This document shows positions 49,615-59,976 of a stretch of 64,000 bases of DNA, piece after piece. The DNA is taken from positions 2,976,001 to 3,040,000 of the forward strand of contig NZ_CP073578.1 in NCBI RefSeq assembly GCF_018199995.1, given 5' to 3'. The position numbers and the translations under genes are program-made. The stretch is from Photobacterium sp. GJ3 (GTDB lineage Bacteria; Pseudomonadota; Gammaproteobacteria; Enterobacterales; Vibrionaceae). The first letter of the stretch is position 1. Each line of letters opens with the position of its first letter. Below the pieces are notes generated by a model. It saw only the letters and a list, made by a program, of their open reading frames with translations, did not search any database and was not told the origin of the DNA.

Positions 49615-49885
49615 CTGAATTCCTTTTACAGCTATATATAAAGCATTTCCAACTTTCTATGGAGAATGATTGTCTTATTCTGTACCGACCTTTTTATTCT
49701 TCGATATATGCTTATTCAGAACCTTGAACATAAAACCTTCACAGATAAAATAGGAAATCAGAAAGATAAAATGGCAAAAAAAAAAGTTTACAGCAATCGA
49801 AATGATCACTATAAACTTCCTAAAAAATTTATCTAGGTTAGGCAATCATATGCCCCCCTCGACAAAATCCACCCTCGAGTGATCC

Positions 49886-50425
49886 TCAGAACGGGATATC
49901 GTCGTCAAAATCCATTGGCGGCTCATTGTACTGCGGCTGAGACTGCTGAGGTGCAGACTGCTGCTGAGGCGCGTAGTTTTGCTGTTGCTTCGGTTGCTGT
50001 TGTGGTTGCTGTGGTTGTCCCCAGCCACCCTGCTGCTGCTGACCACCCATTGGCGCGCCCTGACCGCCGCCCTGACGACCACCCAGCATTTGCATCACAC
50101 CGTTGAAGCCCTGAACAACCACTTCGGTCGTGAAGCGATCCTGACCGTTTTGATCCTGCCACTTACGGGTTTGCAGCTGACCTTCAATGTAAACCTGAGA
50201 CCCTTTACGCAGATACTCACCAGCCACTTCAGCCAGCTTGCCGAACAGCGCCACACGGTGCCATTCTGTTTTTTCACGCTGTTCGCCGGTGGCTTTATCA
50301 CGCCAGCTGTCAGAAGTCGCGATGGTGATATTTGCGACTGCACCGCCGTTCGGCATATAACGGATTTCAGGATCTTGTCCTAAGTTACCCACCAGGATCA
50401 CTTTATTTACGCCACGACTGGCCAT
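49886..50425 (-). CDS. ssb: Single-stranded DNA-binding protein
   Basis: SSB coats single-stranded DNA and recruits repair proteins. The protein has 179 residues. The OB fold covers about 1-110 ([22 protein letters not shown]). A Gly/Gln/Pro-rich linker follows, and the conserved acidic tip DFDDDIPF ends the protein. It diverges from uvrA with a shared SOS box between, the arrangement seen in E. coli and vibrios. In V. cholerae mshH follows ssb directly; here about 9 kb of accessory genes lie between them. Confidence 0.97.
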   Translation of the reverse strand: MASRGVNKVILVGNLGQDPEIRYMPNGGAVANITIATSDSWRDKATGEQREKTEWHRVALFGKLAEVAGEYLRKGSQVYIEGQLQTRKWQDQNGQDRFTTEVVVQGFNGVMQMLGGRQGGGQGAPMGGQQQQGGWGQPQQPQQQPKQQQNYAPQQQSAPQQSQPQYNEPPMDFDDDIPF

Positions 50426-50588
50426 AGTTCACTCCAGGTTTTCGCTGTTGAGGCTGCCAATCCTGACACCCTTCTCTGATTCAAAGTTTATACTTAATCG
50501 CCGAGTTTAACATGGCGCGCCCCCACAGGCATAGGGTAACATCACGCTTCCCACCGCCTGACCGGACGCACAAAAGACGATCAAAGCA

Positions 50589-50604
50589 CTGTGTTTTTAT
50601 ACAG
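50589..50604. promoter_or_regulatory. LexA (SOS) box between ssb and uvrA
   Basis: CTGT-N8-ACAG with an AT-rich core (CTGTGTTTTTATACAG) matches the LexA consensus. It lies 73 bp upstream of the uvrA ATG and 164 bp from the ssb start, so it probably controls uvrA and perhaps ssb. Confidence 0.88.
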
Positions 50605-50676
50605 TCAAGTCTTTTAAGGCCCTCAGGGCTATGCAATAATGCAAATCTATTTATTCAAGCGCTGATAACTGCAATT

Positions 50677-53526
50677 ATGGATAAGATCGAAGTCAGGGGT
50701 GCGCGCACCCACAATCTCAAAAATATTAACCTGACGATCCCCCGGGATAAGCTCATCGTGATCACCGGCCTGTCGGGTTCGGGCAAATCATCTCTGGCAT
50801 TCGATACCCTGTATGCCGAAGGTCAGCGCCGCTATGTTGAATCTCTGTCGGCTTATGCCCGCCAGTTTCTGTCTCTGATGGAAAAACCAGATGTCGACCA
50901 CATTGAAGGTCTGTCTCCGGCGATCTCCATCGAGCAGAAATCAACCTCGCACAACCCGCGCTCCACCGTGGGGACCATCACAGAAATCTACGACTACCTT
51001 CGTTTGCTGTTTGCCCGTGTCGGGGAGCCGCGCTGTCCGACACATGATGTCCCGCTCGCAGCACAGACGATCAGTCAGATGGTCGACAAAGTCCTGACCC
51101 TAGCGGAAGGCAGTAAGCTGATGCTGCTCGCACCGATCGTGAAAGAACGGAAAGGCGAGCACCTGAAGACCCTAGCCAACCTGGCGGCACAGGGCTATAT
51201 CCGTGCCCGGATCGATGGTGAAGTCTGCGATCTGTCCGATCCGCCAACGCTGGAATTACACAAAAAGCACACCATTGAAGTTGTGGTGGATCGATTTAAA
51301 GTCCGGGATGATCTGCAGCAGCGTCTGGCCGAGTCTTTCGAGACAGCGCTGGAGCTGTCCGGCGGTACTGTCGTTGTCAGCCCGATGGATGAAGGCGACA
51401 TGGATGAGCTGATTTTCTCAGCCAACTTTGCCTGCCCTCACTGCGGCTACAGTATGCGTGAACTGGAACCGCGCCTGTTCTCGTTCAACAACCCGGCCGG
51501 TGCCTGCGGGACCTGCGATGGCCTCGGCGTTCAGCAATATTTTGACCCATCCCGCGTGGTCCAGAATGATGAGCTCAGCCTGTCTGGCGGTGCCATTCGC
51601 GGCTGGGACAAACGCAATTACTACTATTTTCAGATGCTGAGTTCACTGGCTGAACATTACGGATTTGATGTCGAAGCTCCGTTCGGCGATCTCTCCCTGA
51701 AAATCCAGAAAGTCCTGTTGCAAGGTTCTGGCACCACGAATATTGAGTTCAAGTACATCAATGATCGGGGCGATGTGACGGTCCGGCGCCATTCGTTTGA
51801 GGGGATCCTCAACAATATGGAACGCCGTTATCGTGAAACAGAATCCAACGCAGTCCGGGAAGATCTGGCCAAGTATATTTCTACCAAGCCGTGTGCCAGT
51901 TGTCAGGGTTCCCGTCTGCGCGAAGAAGCACGCCATGTCTTTATCGACAGCACCAACCTGCCTGTGGTCAGTGAGATGAGCATCAGTCAGGCGCTTCATT
52001 TCTTTACAGAACTGAAGCTGGAAGGCCAGCGCGCGCAGATTGCAGATAAGATCCTCAAGGAAATCAATGACCGTCTGACCTTCCTGGTCAACGTCGGCCT
52101 GAATTACCTCAACCTGTCGCGCAGTGCAGAAACGCTTTCTGGCGGCGAAGCACAGCGGATCCGTCTGGCCAGCCAGATTGGTGCCGGTCTCGTCGGCGTC
52201 ATGTATGTATTGGATGAGCCTTCCATCGGCCTCCACCAGCGCGATAACGAACGCCTGCTCAGTACCCTGACCCGGCTTCGGGATCTGGGCAATACCGTGC
52301 TGGTTGTCGAGCACGACGAAGATGCGATTCGCAGCGCTGATTACATCATCGATATCGGCCCGGGTGCAGGCGTGCACGGCGGTCAGGTAATTGCCGAAGG
52401 ATCGCTCGACGATATTCTCCGATCACCGGATTCGCTGACAGGCCACTATCTGAGCGGCAAAATGCAGATTGAAGTCCCGACAGAACGGATCGCCATAGAT
52501 CCGAAGAAAGTCGTTCATCTGAAAGGGGCCAGTGGCAACAACCTGAAAAAAGTGGATGTGTCGATCCCTGTGGGTCTGCTGACCTGCGTCACCGGGGTGT
52601 CCGGATCCGGTAAATCCACGCTGATCAACGATACCTTCTTCAAGATTGCCCATCATGCGCTGAACGGCGCCACCACCGGCCAGCCTGCACCATATGATGA
52701 CATTCAGGGCCTGGATCATTTCGACAAAGTCATTGATATCGACCAGAGCCCGATTGGCCGGACACCCCGTTCAAACCCGGCCACGTATACCGGTATTTTC
52801 ACCCCAATCCGCGAACTCTTCTCCGGCACACAGGAATCCCGCTCCCGGGGTTATAAACCGGGGCGGTTCAGCTTTAACGTCAAAGGCGGCCGCTGCGAAG
52901 CCTGTCAGGGCGATGGGGTAATTAAAGTGGAAATGCACTTCCTGCCGGACGTGTATGTGCCTTGCGACAGCTGTAAAGGGAAACGCTACAACCGCGAGAC
53001 TCTGGAAGTGAAATACAAAGGCAAAAGCATTGATGAAGTGCTGGACATGACGGTTGAGGACGCCCGGACATTCTTTGATCCTGTGCCCGCAATCGCAAGA
53101 AAACTGCAAACCCTGATGGATGTCGGCTTATCCTATATCCGACTGGGTCAGGCGGCGACGACGTTGTCCGGCGGTGAGGCCCAGCGGGTGAAACTGGCGC
53201 GGGAACTCTCTAAGCGTGATACCGGAAAGACGCTGTATATTCTGGATGAACCAACCACAGGGTTGCATTTCCACGATATCCAGCAGCTGCTCAGCGTACT
53301 GCACCGACTGCGGGATCACGGCAATACCATCGTCGTGATCGAGCATAATCTGGATGTCATCAAAACGGCAGACTGGATCATTGATCTGGGGCCGGAAGGT
53401 GGCAGTGGCGGCGGTGAAATTATCGCGACCGGTACACCAGAGCAAGTTGCTGAAGTCGCGGGATCGCATACCGCCCGTTTCCTCAAACCACTGCTGCCCG
53501 CGTTGTCCGCGGTACAGCAGGCATAA
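50677..53526 (+). CDS. uvrA: Excinuclease ABC subunit A
   Basis: UvrA recognises damaged DNA with UvrB in nucleotide excision repair. Start ATG 50677 ([19 protein letters not shown]) gives 949 residues (about 940 in E. coli); the longer frame to 50512 crosses the SOS box and is rejected. Walker A motifs are GLSGSGKSS (about 31-39) and GVSGSGKST (about 640-648). ABC signatures LSGGEAQR occur twice. Zinc fingers CPHCGY...CGTC and CEAC...CDSC are complete. It is SOS-regulated via the box upstream. Confidence 0.98.
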   Translation: MDKIEVRGARTHNLKNINLTIPRDKLIVITGLSGSGKSSLAFDTLYAEGQRRYVESLSAYARQFLSLMEKPDVDHIEGLSPAISIEQKSTSHNPRSTVGTITEIYDYLRLLFARVGEPRCPTHDVPLAAQTISQMVDKVLTLAEGSKLMLLAPIVKERKGEHLKTLANLAAQGYIRARIDGEVCDLSDPPTLELHKKHTIEVVVDRFKVRDDLQQRLAESFETALELSGGTVVVSPMDEGDMDELIFSANFACPHCGYSMRELEPRLFSFNNPAGACGTCDGLGVQQYFDPSRVVQNDELSLSGGAIRGWDKRNYYYFQMLSSLAEHYGFDVEAPFGDLSLKIQKVLLQGSGTTNIEFKYINDRGDVTVRRHSFEGILNNMERRYRETESNAVREDLAKYISTKPCASCQGSRLREEARHVFIDSTNLPVVSEMSISQALHFFTELKLEGQRAQIADKILKEINDRLTFLVNVGLNYLNLSRSAETLSGGEAQRIRLASQIGAGLVGVMYVLDEPSIGLHQRDNERLLSTLTRLRDLGNTVLVVEHDEDAIRSADYIIDIGPGAGVHGGQVIAEGSLDDILRSPDSLTGHYLSGKMQIEVPTERIAIDPKKVVHLKGASGNNLKKVDVSIPVGLLTCVTGVSGSGKSTLINDTFFKIAHHALNGATTGQPAPYDDIQGLDHFDKVIDIDQSPIGRTPRSNPATYTGIFTPIRELFSGTQESRSRGYKPGRFSFNVKGGRCEACQGDGVIKVEMHFLPDVYVPCDSCKGKRYNRETLEVKYKGKSIDEVLDMTVEDARTFFDPVPAIARKLQTLMDVGLSYIRLGQAATTLSGGEAQRVKLARELSKRDTGKTLYILDEPTTGLHFHDIQQLLSVLHRLRDHGNTIVVIEHNLDVIKTADWIIDLGPEGGSGGGEIIATGTPEQVAEVAGSHTARFLKPLLPALSAVQQA

Positions 53527-53596
53527 TAATAACCTTGTTGGTCAGGCTGTGTGCTCAGCCTGACTGAACTGTTGATTAGCCGAGGGATCGGACAAC

Positions 53597-55375
53597 GTGA
53601 CTGTCATTCTTTTACGGGGCACCCGACTGGCCGCTGCAACGATCAGCAAGCCGCTGACTCGGCCTTTCTTGCTGACGCTGACGTTTCTGTTTTTGCTGAA
53701 CATGCATTATTTTCAGCACAATCAGGGTGGTTCAGGGCTGATGTTGCCGTTCAATGTCAGCAGCTGGATCCCATTCAGCTTCGCAATTGCTATCGGTCTG
53801 CTGGAAGTCAGCCGACAGAAAATACTGCGTTATTCCCGGCTGACGCTGGTTTTCTTTCTGTGCTGTGTGATGCTCACGCTGCCCGTTTTCTATCCCGAAG
53901 CCTCCCCGGCAGGGGCCGCGAACCGGCTCTTCGCACTCTGGGCAGGATGGCTGTTTTTTGTTGCCTTGCAGCAGTTTGCTTTCAGCCAGAAACAACGTCA
54001 GCAGATTCTGTGGCTGATTCTGAAAGCCGTCTGGCTGCAGACGGCGCTGGCCTGGTACATGTTTATCTGGATCAGCCCGGAAAACGGAATTGGCTACGAT
54101 ACGGTGGTCAACCGGCCTTACGGTATTTTTCAGCAACCCAATGTGATGGCCAGCTTTCTGGCAACCGGTCTGGTGCTTTCAGCCTATCTGATGGCACGCC
54201 AGCCAATGGTTCAGGGCCGCTGGACCTTTCCGCATCTGGGGTTACTCTTCACACCCGTGGCCGTGATCCCCATGCTGGTCGTCCTGAGCTCACGCACCGG
54301 CTGGATCGCCGCCGTGATTGGCACATTACTCATTCTGCCCTATCTCCTGCAATTTGCCGCCCGTGTGCAGTGGCGTCTGTGGCTGCTGATGGTCGCTTTA
54401 GGGCTCAGTCTGGCCTGGAACCTGACCGATATGCTGTCCTGGGCCCCGCAACCGGGCAGAGTCTCGCTGGAAAGTGCGCGCGCCATCATCTACCCGCAAG
54501 TGACAGAAATGTTCCAGCATGCACCGATGCGGGGCGTGGGTTACGGTAATTTTGAAGCGGCTTATCTGCTGCAGACCGCTCAATGGCATCAGGCTGATCC
54601 GTCTCAGCCCTATGGGCTGCCCGGCTTGGATCATCCCCATAATGAGCTGCTGTTCTGGGCCAGTGAAGGCGGTATTCTTCCCTTGCTGGGACTTCTGCTT
54701 GCTGCCACTGCGGTTCTGGCAAAGATCCGGCGAGCACCAGCGAACACTCAGCTGGCACTGGTCGCACTGATTTTCCCAATCACATTACATACTCAGCTTG
54801 AATACCCGTTTTATCACTCACTGGTCCACTGGGTCATTTTCATTGTCCTGCTGTACTGGATTGACGCACTGAGTGCCAAATATTTCAAACAGTCGCTGCG
54901 GTTTCACAAACCCTTTCGATTCAGTGCCATCCTGTTGCCTGCAGGTGTCAGTGCCTTCATGCTGACAACCTTGTACTCAGGTGCCATGCTCACCCGTTTC
55001 GAAACAACCGTTCCGCCGGATCAGACGGCTTTAGAAAAAGTGAATAATACCTGGAGCTGGCAACACAGGTATGAATGGGATCTGTACCAGAGCCAACTGA
55101 AAAACGGGATAGCGCAGAATCATCCGGAGCAGATCCAAAACTTTATTCGCTGGGCAGATCAAAAAGCACAGGAGATTCCCAGACCCATCCTGTATCAGTT
55201 TCTGATCATTGCCCATCAGGCGTTAGGGCAGGCCAGCATGGCAGCGCATGTCAGAGAAGAAGCCATGTTCCTGTTTCCCGGACAGGATTTCAGTGATGAC
55301 GCCCTGCCCGTCCTGAAAGCGCCCAGCTTACCGGCTGCTGATCCCGATTTTGCAGCAGTGGCACAGCCAGAATAA
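53597..55375 (+). CDS. pglL: PglL/Wzy_C-type O-oligosaccharyltransferase
   Basis: This 592-residue polytopic inner-membrane protein has about 12 hydrophobic helices, a Wzy_C core and a C-terminal periplasmic Wzy_C_2-like part. The conserved stretch GLDHPHNELLFWASEGG contains the family histidine, and SSRTGWIAA fits the first Wzy_C motif. The homologous gene next to uvrA in V. cholerae (VC0393) is the PglL-type O-oligosaccharyltransferase; whether this one modifies MSHA pilins is inference. The GTG start at 53597 has a GAGGGA site. It follows uvrA by 70 bp. Confidence 0.9.
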   Translation: MTVILLRGTRLAAATISKPLTRPFLLTLTFLFLLNMHYFQHNQGGSGLMLPFNVSSWIPFSFAIAIGLLEVSRQKILRYSRLTLVFFLCCVMLTLPVFYPEASPAGAANRLFALWAGWLFFVALQQFAFSQKQRQQILWLILKAVWLQTALAWYMFIWISPENGIGYDTVVNRPYGIFQQPNVMASFLATGLVLSAYLMARQPMVQGRWTFPHLGLLFTPVAVIPMLVVLSSRTGWIAAVIGTLLILPYLLQFAARVQWRLWLLMVALGLSLAWNLTDMLSWAPQPGRVSLESARAIIYPQVTEMFQHAPMRGVGYGNFEAAYLLQTAQWHQADPSQPYGLPGLDHPHNELLFWASEGGILPLLGLLLAATAVLAKIRRAPANTQLALVALIFPITLHTQLEYPFYHSLVHWVIFIVLLYWIDALSAKYFKQSLRFHKPFRFSAILLPAGVSAFMLTTLYSGAMLTRFETTVPPDQTALEKVNNTWSWQHRYEWDLYQSQLKNGIAQNHPEQIQNFIRWADQKAQEIPRPILYQFLIIAHQALGQASMAAHVREEAMFLFPGQDFSDDALPVLKAPSLPAADPDFAAVAQPE

Positions 55376-55387
55376 ACCGGTAACGAA

Positions 55388-55413
55388 AACGGCTGCCGAG
55401 GCAGCCGTTGTTT
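55388..55413. terminator. Terminator between pglL and the aminotransferase gene
   Basis: AACGGCTGC and GCAGCCGTT form a 9-bp perfect stem with a CGAG tetraloop, followed by GTTT on the plus strand and TTTTCG on the minus strand, between convergent genes. Confidence 0.85.
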
Positions 55414-55426
55414 AACAGGCAAGCTG

Positions 55427-56554
55427 TTACTGCTTTGGCTGCAACACGTCTTCCAATGCTTTCAGACACAGCGCAATATTTTCGAGACGGGCACCATAGC
55501 CCATCAGTCCAATACGCCACGCCTTACCCGCAAGCGCTCCCAAACCCGCGCCAATTTCAAGGTTGTATTTTTCCAGCAGTGTCTGACGAACTAAACCATC
55601 ATCGACGCCCTCCGGAATATAGATCGCGTTCAACTGGGGTAAGCGACTCGCTTCATCCACCACAAACCGAATGCCCATGGCTTCCAGTCCTGCCTTCAGC
55701 GCCTGATGCATGTCGGCATGACGTTGCCAGGCATTTTCCAGACCTTCATTTTGCAAGCGAACCAGCGCTTCGTGCAGTGCATACAAGCTGTTGACCGGTG
55801 CGGTATGGTGATAGCTGCGTTTCCCTTCACCACTCCAGTACGCCAGCACCAGGCTTTGATCCAGAAACCAACTCTGAATCGGCGTTTTGCGTTGCTGGAT
55901 TTTTTCAATCGCACGTGGTGAGAAGGTCAGCGGCGACAGACCCGGCACACAAGACAAACATTTCTGGCTGCCGGAATACACTGCGTCCAATTGCCATTCG
56001 TCAACTTTCAGCGGCACGCCCCCCAGTGACGTCACTGCATCCACAATTGTCAGGCAATCGTGCGCACGCGCCAGCCTGGACAAGGTTTCAGCATCACTGA
56101 GTGCGCCGGTTGAGGTTTCCGCATGCACAAATGCCAGAATTTTCGCATCCGGATGCGCTTTCAGTGCCGCCTCGACCGCAGCAGGATCAACCGGTTTGCC
56201 CCAGTCTGTATCCACCAGCACCGCTTCACCGCCGCAACGCACAACATTTTCACGCATCCGCTCGCCAAAAACGCCATTTCGGCAAACAATGACTTTATCT
56301 CCTGGCTCAACCAGATTCACGAAACAGGCTTCCATCCCGGCGCTGCCCGGCGCCGAAACGGCAATCGTAAACGGGTTGGTGGTTTGAAATGCGTACTGAA
56401 GTAATTGTTTCAGCTCGTCCATCATCCCGACAAACAATGGGTCAAGATGGCCCAGTGTCGGACGGCTGAGCGCCTGTAAGACCTGAGGATAAATATCCGA
56501 CGGGCCGGGTCCCATCAGGGTGCGTTGTGGCGGGTAAAAACTCTGAACTGTCAT
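55427..56554 (-). CDS. Class V aminotransferase (alanine-glyoxylate/serine-pyruvate type)
   Basis: This PLP enzyme of 375 residues resembles alanine-glyoxylate or serine-pyruvate aminotransferases. The N-terminal MGPGPSDIYPQVLQAL and the PLP lysine in YSGSQKCLS (about residue 195) are diagnostic. Also visible are the phosphate-binding SAPGSAGMEA and the aspartate in TIVDAVTSLGG. The substrate pair is not determined; phosphonate or purine-derived substrates are used by close relatives. The same gene lies between pglL and lysC in V. cholerae. It diverges from lysC across the riboswitch region. Confidence 0.9.
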   Translation of the reverse strand: MTVQSFYPPQRTLMGPGPSDIYPQVLQALSRPTLGHLDPLFVGMMDELKQLLQYAFQTTNPFTIAVSAPGSAGMEACFVNLVEPGDKVIVCRNGVFGERMRENVVRCGGEAVLVDTDWGKPVDPAAVEAALKAHPDAKILAFVHAETSTGALSDAETLSRLARAHDCLTIVDAVTSLGGVPLKVDEWQLDAVYSGSQKCLSCVPGLSPLTFSPRAIEKIQQRKTPIQSWFLDQSLVLAYWSGEGKRSYHHTAPVNSLYALHEALVRLQNEGLENAWQRHADMHQALKAGLEAMGIRFVVDEASRLPQLNAIYIPEGVDDGLVRQTLLEKYNLEIGAGLGALAGKAWRIGLMGYGARLENIALCLKALEDVLQPKQ

Positions 56555-56806
56555 GAGGTTTCTCCATCAAAATGCGCAGTAATCCTTTTTTATCAACGCA
56601 TTCAAAGTGATTGGCAACGATAGTGTTTTGGCGCTATCCCCATGGAGCATACCAGAATGCGTCCGGACAGAAACCGAGCGAAGAAATTTATGCAAAGTCT
56701 GTAACAATCCAGACACAGAAAAATGCATTCAGGCATTGACAAAGCCCCCGGCTCCTATTCAATAAGGGCAATTTTTGTTCACCCTGAAATCTCTTTTTCA
56801 GGTGAA

Positions 56807-56982
56807 AACGGAAGAGGCGCGTTATCCAGGTATCTATGCGGCGGGGCCCCACCCCAAAGCACCATAGAGAGGGGGAGCAACGCCGAGATACGGTAAGACA
56901 GGGGCTTGCCGTATCGGCTTTGAAGGTTGAATCCTTCTGGCTGTCACCTGCAGCATCAAGCACAGGTGGAGAGCTTCTGGTC
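56807..56982 (+). ncRNA. Lysine riboswitch (L box) in the lysC leader
   Basis: Conserved L-box blocks appear in order: GGAAGAGGCGCG (P1/P2 start), AGGGGGAGCAACGCCGAGA, ATCGGCTTTGAAGGTTGAATCC, GGCTGTCACC and GGTGGAGAGCTTCTGG (P5/P1 end). The P1 helix pairs 56808-56814 with 56974-56981. The element should bind lysine and repress lysC. I see no T-run terminator between it and the lysC start, so control may be by ribosome-site occlusion or by Rho; this is inference. A TTGACA at 56736-56741 could be the -35 box of its promoter. Confidence 0.95.
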
Positions 56983-57086
56983 GCAGCTGTCTTTTCATGT
57001 CTCGCCGATAGGCTCTTCTGACATCAAGTCGGAAAGATTCCCCAAATTTTGCCCCATGTTTACGCTTTGTTAAGTGGGAGATCACA

Positions 57087-58466
57087 TTGAGCCCTGTAAT
57101 TTCTTCTTCAGCGTTGAACGCTGAAATCACTGTCGCAAAATTTGGCGGTACGAGTGTGGCTGATTTCATTGCAATGAGCCGTAGTGCCAAGATTGTCATT
57201 CAAAATCCAACAACCAAGCTGGTTTTGATCAGTGCCTGTTCCGGTGTGACCAATATTCTGGTCGAATTAGCCAACGGCGTTGCCGATGCTGAACACCGCA
57301 CCAGCCTGATGGAGCGCCTGCGCGCCATTCACCAGAACGTCTTGGCGGATTTACAGCAACCTGAAACCATTGAAAGCGCCGTCCACGCGCTGCTGGATCA
57401 GGTCGCAGCACTGGCGGATAAGGCTGCTGAGCATAAATCAGCTGAGCTGACCGATCAGCTGGTTGCGAATGGCGAACTGCTGTCGACCTATCTGTTTACA
57501 CAAATTCTGTGCGAAATGGGTGCGGATGCCGTCCGTTACGATATTCGTGAAGTTCTGCGGACGGACAGTCGGTTTGGCAAAGCCAGCCCTGAACCAGAGT
57601 TGATTCGCCAGCTGAGTGAAGAAAGTCTTTTACCACTGCTGCAAAATCAAATTGTGGTCTCACAAGGCTTTATCGGCAGTGATGAGCTGGGCCGGACAAC
57701 CACGCTGGGGCGTGGCGGCAGTGACTACAGCGCCGCACTGATGGCTGAAGCCATTGATGCAGGTACGCTGGAGATCTGGACTGATGTCCCGGGCATGTAC
57801 ACGACTGACCCGCGTATCGCCCCCAAAGCCACGCCAATCAAAGAAATCAGCTTCAGTGAAGCCTCTGAAATGGCAAACTTTGGTGCCAAGATCTTACATC
57901 CATCGACGCTGATCCCAGCCGTTCGTCGCCAGATCCCCGTTTTTGTCGGCTCATCGAAAGCCCCGGAACAAGGTGGCACCTGGATCCGTAAAACAGTGAG
58001 TGATGCGCCCCTGTTTCGTGCGCTGGCACTGCGCAACAACCAGACCCTGATTACCCTGACCAGCCTGAACATGTTCCATGCCTACGGCTTTCTGGCCGAG
58101 GTCTTCCGGATTCTGGCTGAACACAAGGTATCGGTTGATCTGATTTCGACTTCTGAAGTCAGCGTGTCTCTGACCATGGATCAGACTGACACAGGCGGCG
58201 GCGCGCCAACGCTTCCTCCGGGAGCTCATGCAGCGCTCAGCGAACTGTGCCGCGTTGAGATTGAACAGGAGCTGTGCCTGATCTCTCTGATCGGGAACCG
58301 CATGAGCCAGACTGCCGGTTCGGTCAGTAAGGTGTTCAACACACTGGAAGAGTATAAGCTGCGGATGATCTGCTACGGCGCCAGCCCGCACAACCTGTGT
58401 TTCCTGGTCAAAACTGAGCACGCGCTGCCGATTGCCCAGAATCTGCATCGTAAGATCTTCGAGTAA
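57087..58466 (+). CDS. lysC: Lysine-sensitive aspartokinase III
   Basis: LysC phosphorylates aspartate at the first step toward lysine, threonine and methionine. The 459 residues include the kinase N-terminus VAKFGGTSVAD and the substrate loop TLGRGGSDYSA, followed by two ACT domains (about 310-455) for lysine feedback. The TTG start at 57087 has a GGGAG site eight bases upstream and no better ATG nearby. A lysine riboswitch precedes it, which supports the lysine-sensitive isozyme. Other aspartokinases (thrA, metL) are not in the window. Confidence 0.95.
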   Translation: MSPVISSSALNAEITVAKFGGTSVADFIAMSRSAKIVIQNPTTKLVLISACSGVTNILVELANGVADAEHRTSLMERLRAIHQNVLADLQQPETIESAVHALLDQVAALADKAAEHKSAELTDQLVANGELLSTYLFTQILCEMGADAVRYDIREVLRTDSRFGKASPEPELIRQLSEESLLPLLQNQIVVSQGFIGSDELGRTTTLGRGGSDYSAALMAEAIDAGTLEIWTDVPGMYTTDPRIAPKATPIKEISFSEASEMANFGAKILHPSTLIPAVRRQIPVFVGSSKAPEQGGTWIRKTVSDAPLFRALALRNNQTLITLTSLNMFHAYGFLAEVFRILAEHKVSVDLISTSEVSVSLTMDQTDTGGGAPTLPPGAHAALSELCRVEIEQELCLISLIGNRMSQTAGSVSKVFNTLEEYKLRMICYGASPHNLCFLVKTEHALPIAQNLHRKIFE

Positions 58467-58477
58467 TTATCCATACT

Positions 58478-58512
58478 GCGGAGTAAAGTCGATTTCAGCG
58501 TCTTTACTCCGC
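58478..58512. terminator. Hairpin after lysC
   Basis: GCGGAGTAAAG (58478-58488) and CTTTACTCCGC (58502-58512) are a perfect 11-bp inverted repeat with a 13-base loop just after the lysC stop. There is no strong T tract. Confidence 0.65.
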
Positions 58513-58566
58513 TCATTGAGCAATCAAATACAACACATCCCGACTCATAGCCATCGCTTAATCAAT

Positions 58567-59964
58567 TCAAACACTTTTATCTGTACTGTTTAATTCAGAC
58601 TGAAGAAATTCAAGTAATTTAGGATTTTGTACGTGTGCAATATTCATTCGAAGTGCCGAGCAACCTTCAGTATGATTTAATTCAAAAAGATGACTGGGGG
58701 CTAAAAATATACCTTGAGCAGATGCTTTTCGCGCCAATACTACACCATCTATACCAGATGGCAGTGGACACCAAATATAATAGCCGCCCGTTGGTGGGTA
58801 TATGTTATCGAACCCAATACGACGAAGTGCTAAAACAGCTTCAGCCCCGGCTTTCGTCACTCGATCCCGAAGTCTTGTCATATGGCGTCGATATCGCCCT
58901 CGAATAATCATGTCGTGAATCATTCGTTCAATAAAACTTGAACCATTCACCACAGTTAACATTTTTATATCGGTCAACGAATGGATAAGCGTTCGACTCG
59001 CAGCAATGTAACCACATCGAAAGCTCGCTGATAATGTTTTCGAAAACGAACCTACATAAATCACACGATTGAGAGCATCGAGTGAGGCCAGATGAGGTAT
59101 CGCTCTTGAAAGGATATCACCAAATGGATCATCCTCAATAATCGTCAAATTATATGTCTCTGCTACACGCAATACTGCATGCATGTTCTGTAATGACATG
59201 GATGTCCCAGTCGGATTATGCGCAATCGGTTGAACAAAAAGTAAACGAGGCCTGTGTTCACGGCACGCTTGAGTAAGCGCTTCAATATCCAGACCTTGTT
59301 GACTCCGTTGAATACCGATCAACTCAGCACCTTGTAAGCGCAACTTGCCGAACATGGGATAATATCCAGGTGTTTCAACAAGTACAGGCTCTCCTGGCTT
59401 GACAAAATGCCTCACAATCAAGTCCAACGCATGATTTGCCCCAAAGGTCATTAACACCTGATCTGGGTGAGCACTAATGGCACGTTCCATTAAAGTCCGT
59501 GAAATATCTTCTCTTAATCCAAGCAGCCCTTGTGGATTTCCATATTCAAACTCATCTCCCAACTCATGATCTGGCACAATACGTTTAAAATAACGTCTTA
59601 TATCTACATTATCCATCCAGCTTGGTGGAAGACGCCCATCTCCCGCGCGAACTTCATAATATTGTTCTAGCTGTTCTCTGAGTAATGAAATTAAATCAAC
59701 CGCTTCAGTAAAATGTTTTGTTTTTGTATCGAGGTGAGGCCGGTGCGCTGCTTGAACATAAAAACCAGAACCTTTTCTAGGGATCACATAACCACTTGCA
59801 ACCAATTGATCATAAGCATCAATGATTGTGTTTTTAGAAACCCCGAAACTTTGAGCTGCACGCCGAATAGAAGGTAAGCAAGAACCCGCAGTCCACTGAT
59901 CTTCTTCAATTTTCTGGCGAAAAATTTCACTTATTTCCTGTGCTCGGGTTGGTTTATATTTCAT
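58567..59964 (-). CDS. MocR-type GntR/aminotransferase-fold regulator
   Basis: This 465-residue regulator has an N-terminal GntR winged helix (about 1-75; SIRRAAQSFGVSKNTIIDAYDQL) fused to a class I aminotransferase-like domain. The PLP lysine is in VGSFSKTLSASFRCGY, and HNPTG and EDDPFG are typical. MocR proteins sense PLP adducts or small amines. It diverges from a TRAP transporter/HMG-CoA reductase cluster and probably controls that cluster and itself through the GGTACA repeats. The effector is unknown. The region is more AT-rich than the lysC side. Confidence 0.9.
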   Translation of the reverse strand: MKYKPTRAQEISEIFRQKIEEDQWTAGSCLPSIRRAAQSFGVSKNTIIDAYDQLVASGYVIPRKGSGFYVQAAHRPHLDTKTKHFTEAVDLISLLREQLEQYYEVRAGDGRLPPSWMDNVDIRRYFKRIVPDHELGDEFEYGNPQGLLGLREDISRTLMERAISAHPDQVLMTFGANHALDLIVRHFVKPGEPVLVETPGYYPMFGKLRLQGAELIGIQRSQQGLDIEALTQACREHRPRLLFVQPIAHNPTGTSMSLQNMHAVLRVAETYNLTIIEDDPFGDILSRAIPHLASLDALNRVIYVGSFSKTLSASFRCGYIAASRTLIHSLTDIKMLTVVNGSSFIERMIHDMIIRGRYRRHMTRLRDRVTKAGAEAVLALRRIGFDNIYPPTGGYYIWCPLPSGIDGVVLARKASAQGIFLAPSHLFELNHTEGCSALRMNIAHVQNPKLLEFLQSELNSTDKSV

Positions 59965-59976
59965 GAACGCCCCTTG

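Noticed and set aside
51643..52377. 244-codon antisense frame in uvrA
   Set aside because: Shadow of the conserved uvrA coding sequence; no domain or start signal.
53551..54549. 332-codon open frame overlapping pglL in another frame
   Set aside because: The product has low-complexity Arg/Ala-rich sequence without hydrophobic helices; the pglL frame has clear Wzy_C motifs over the same bases.
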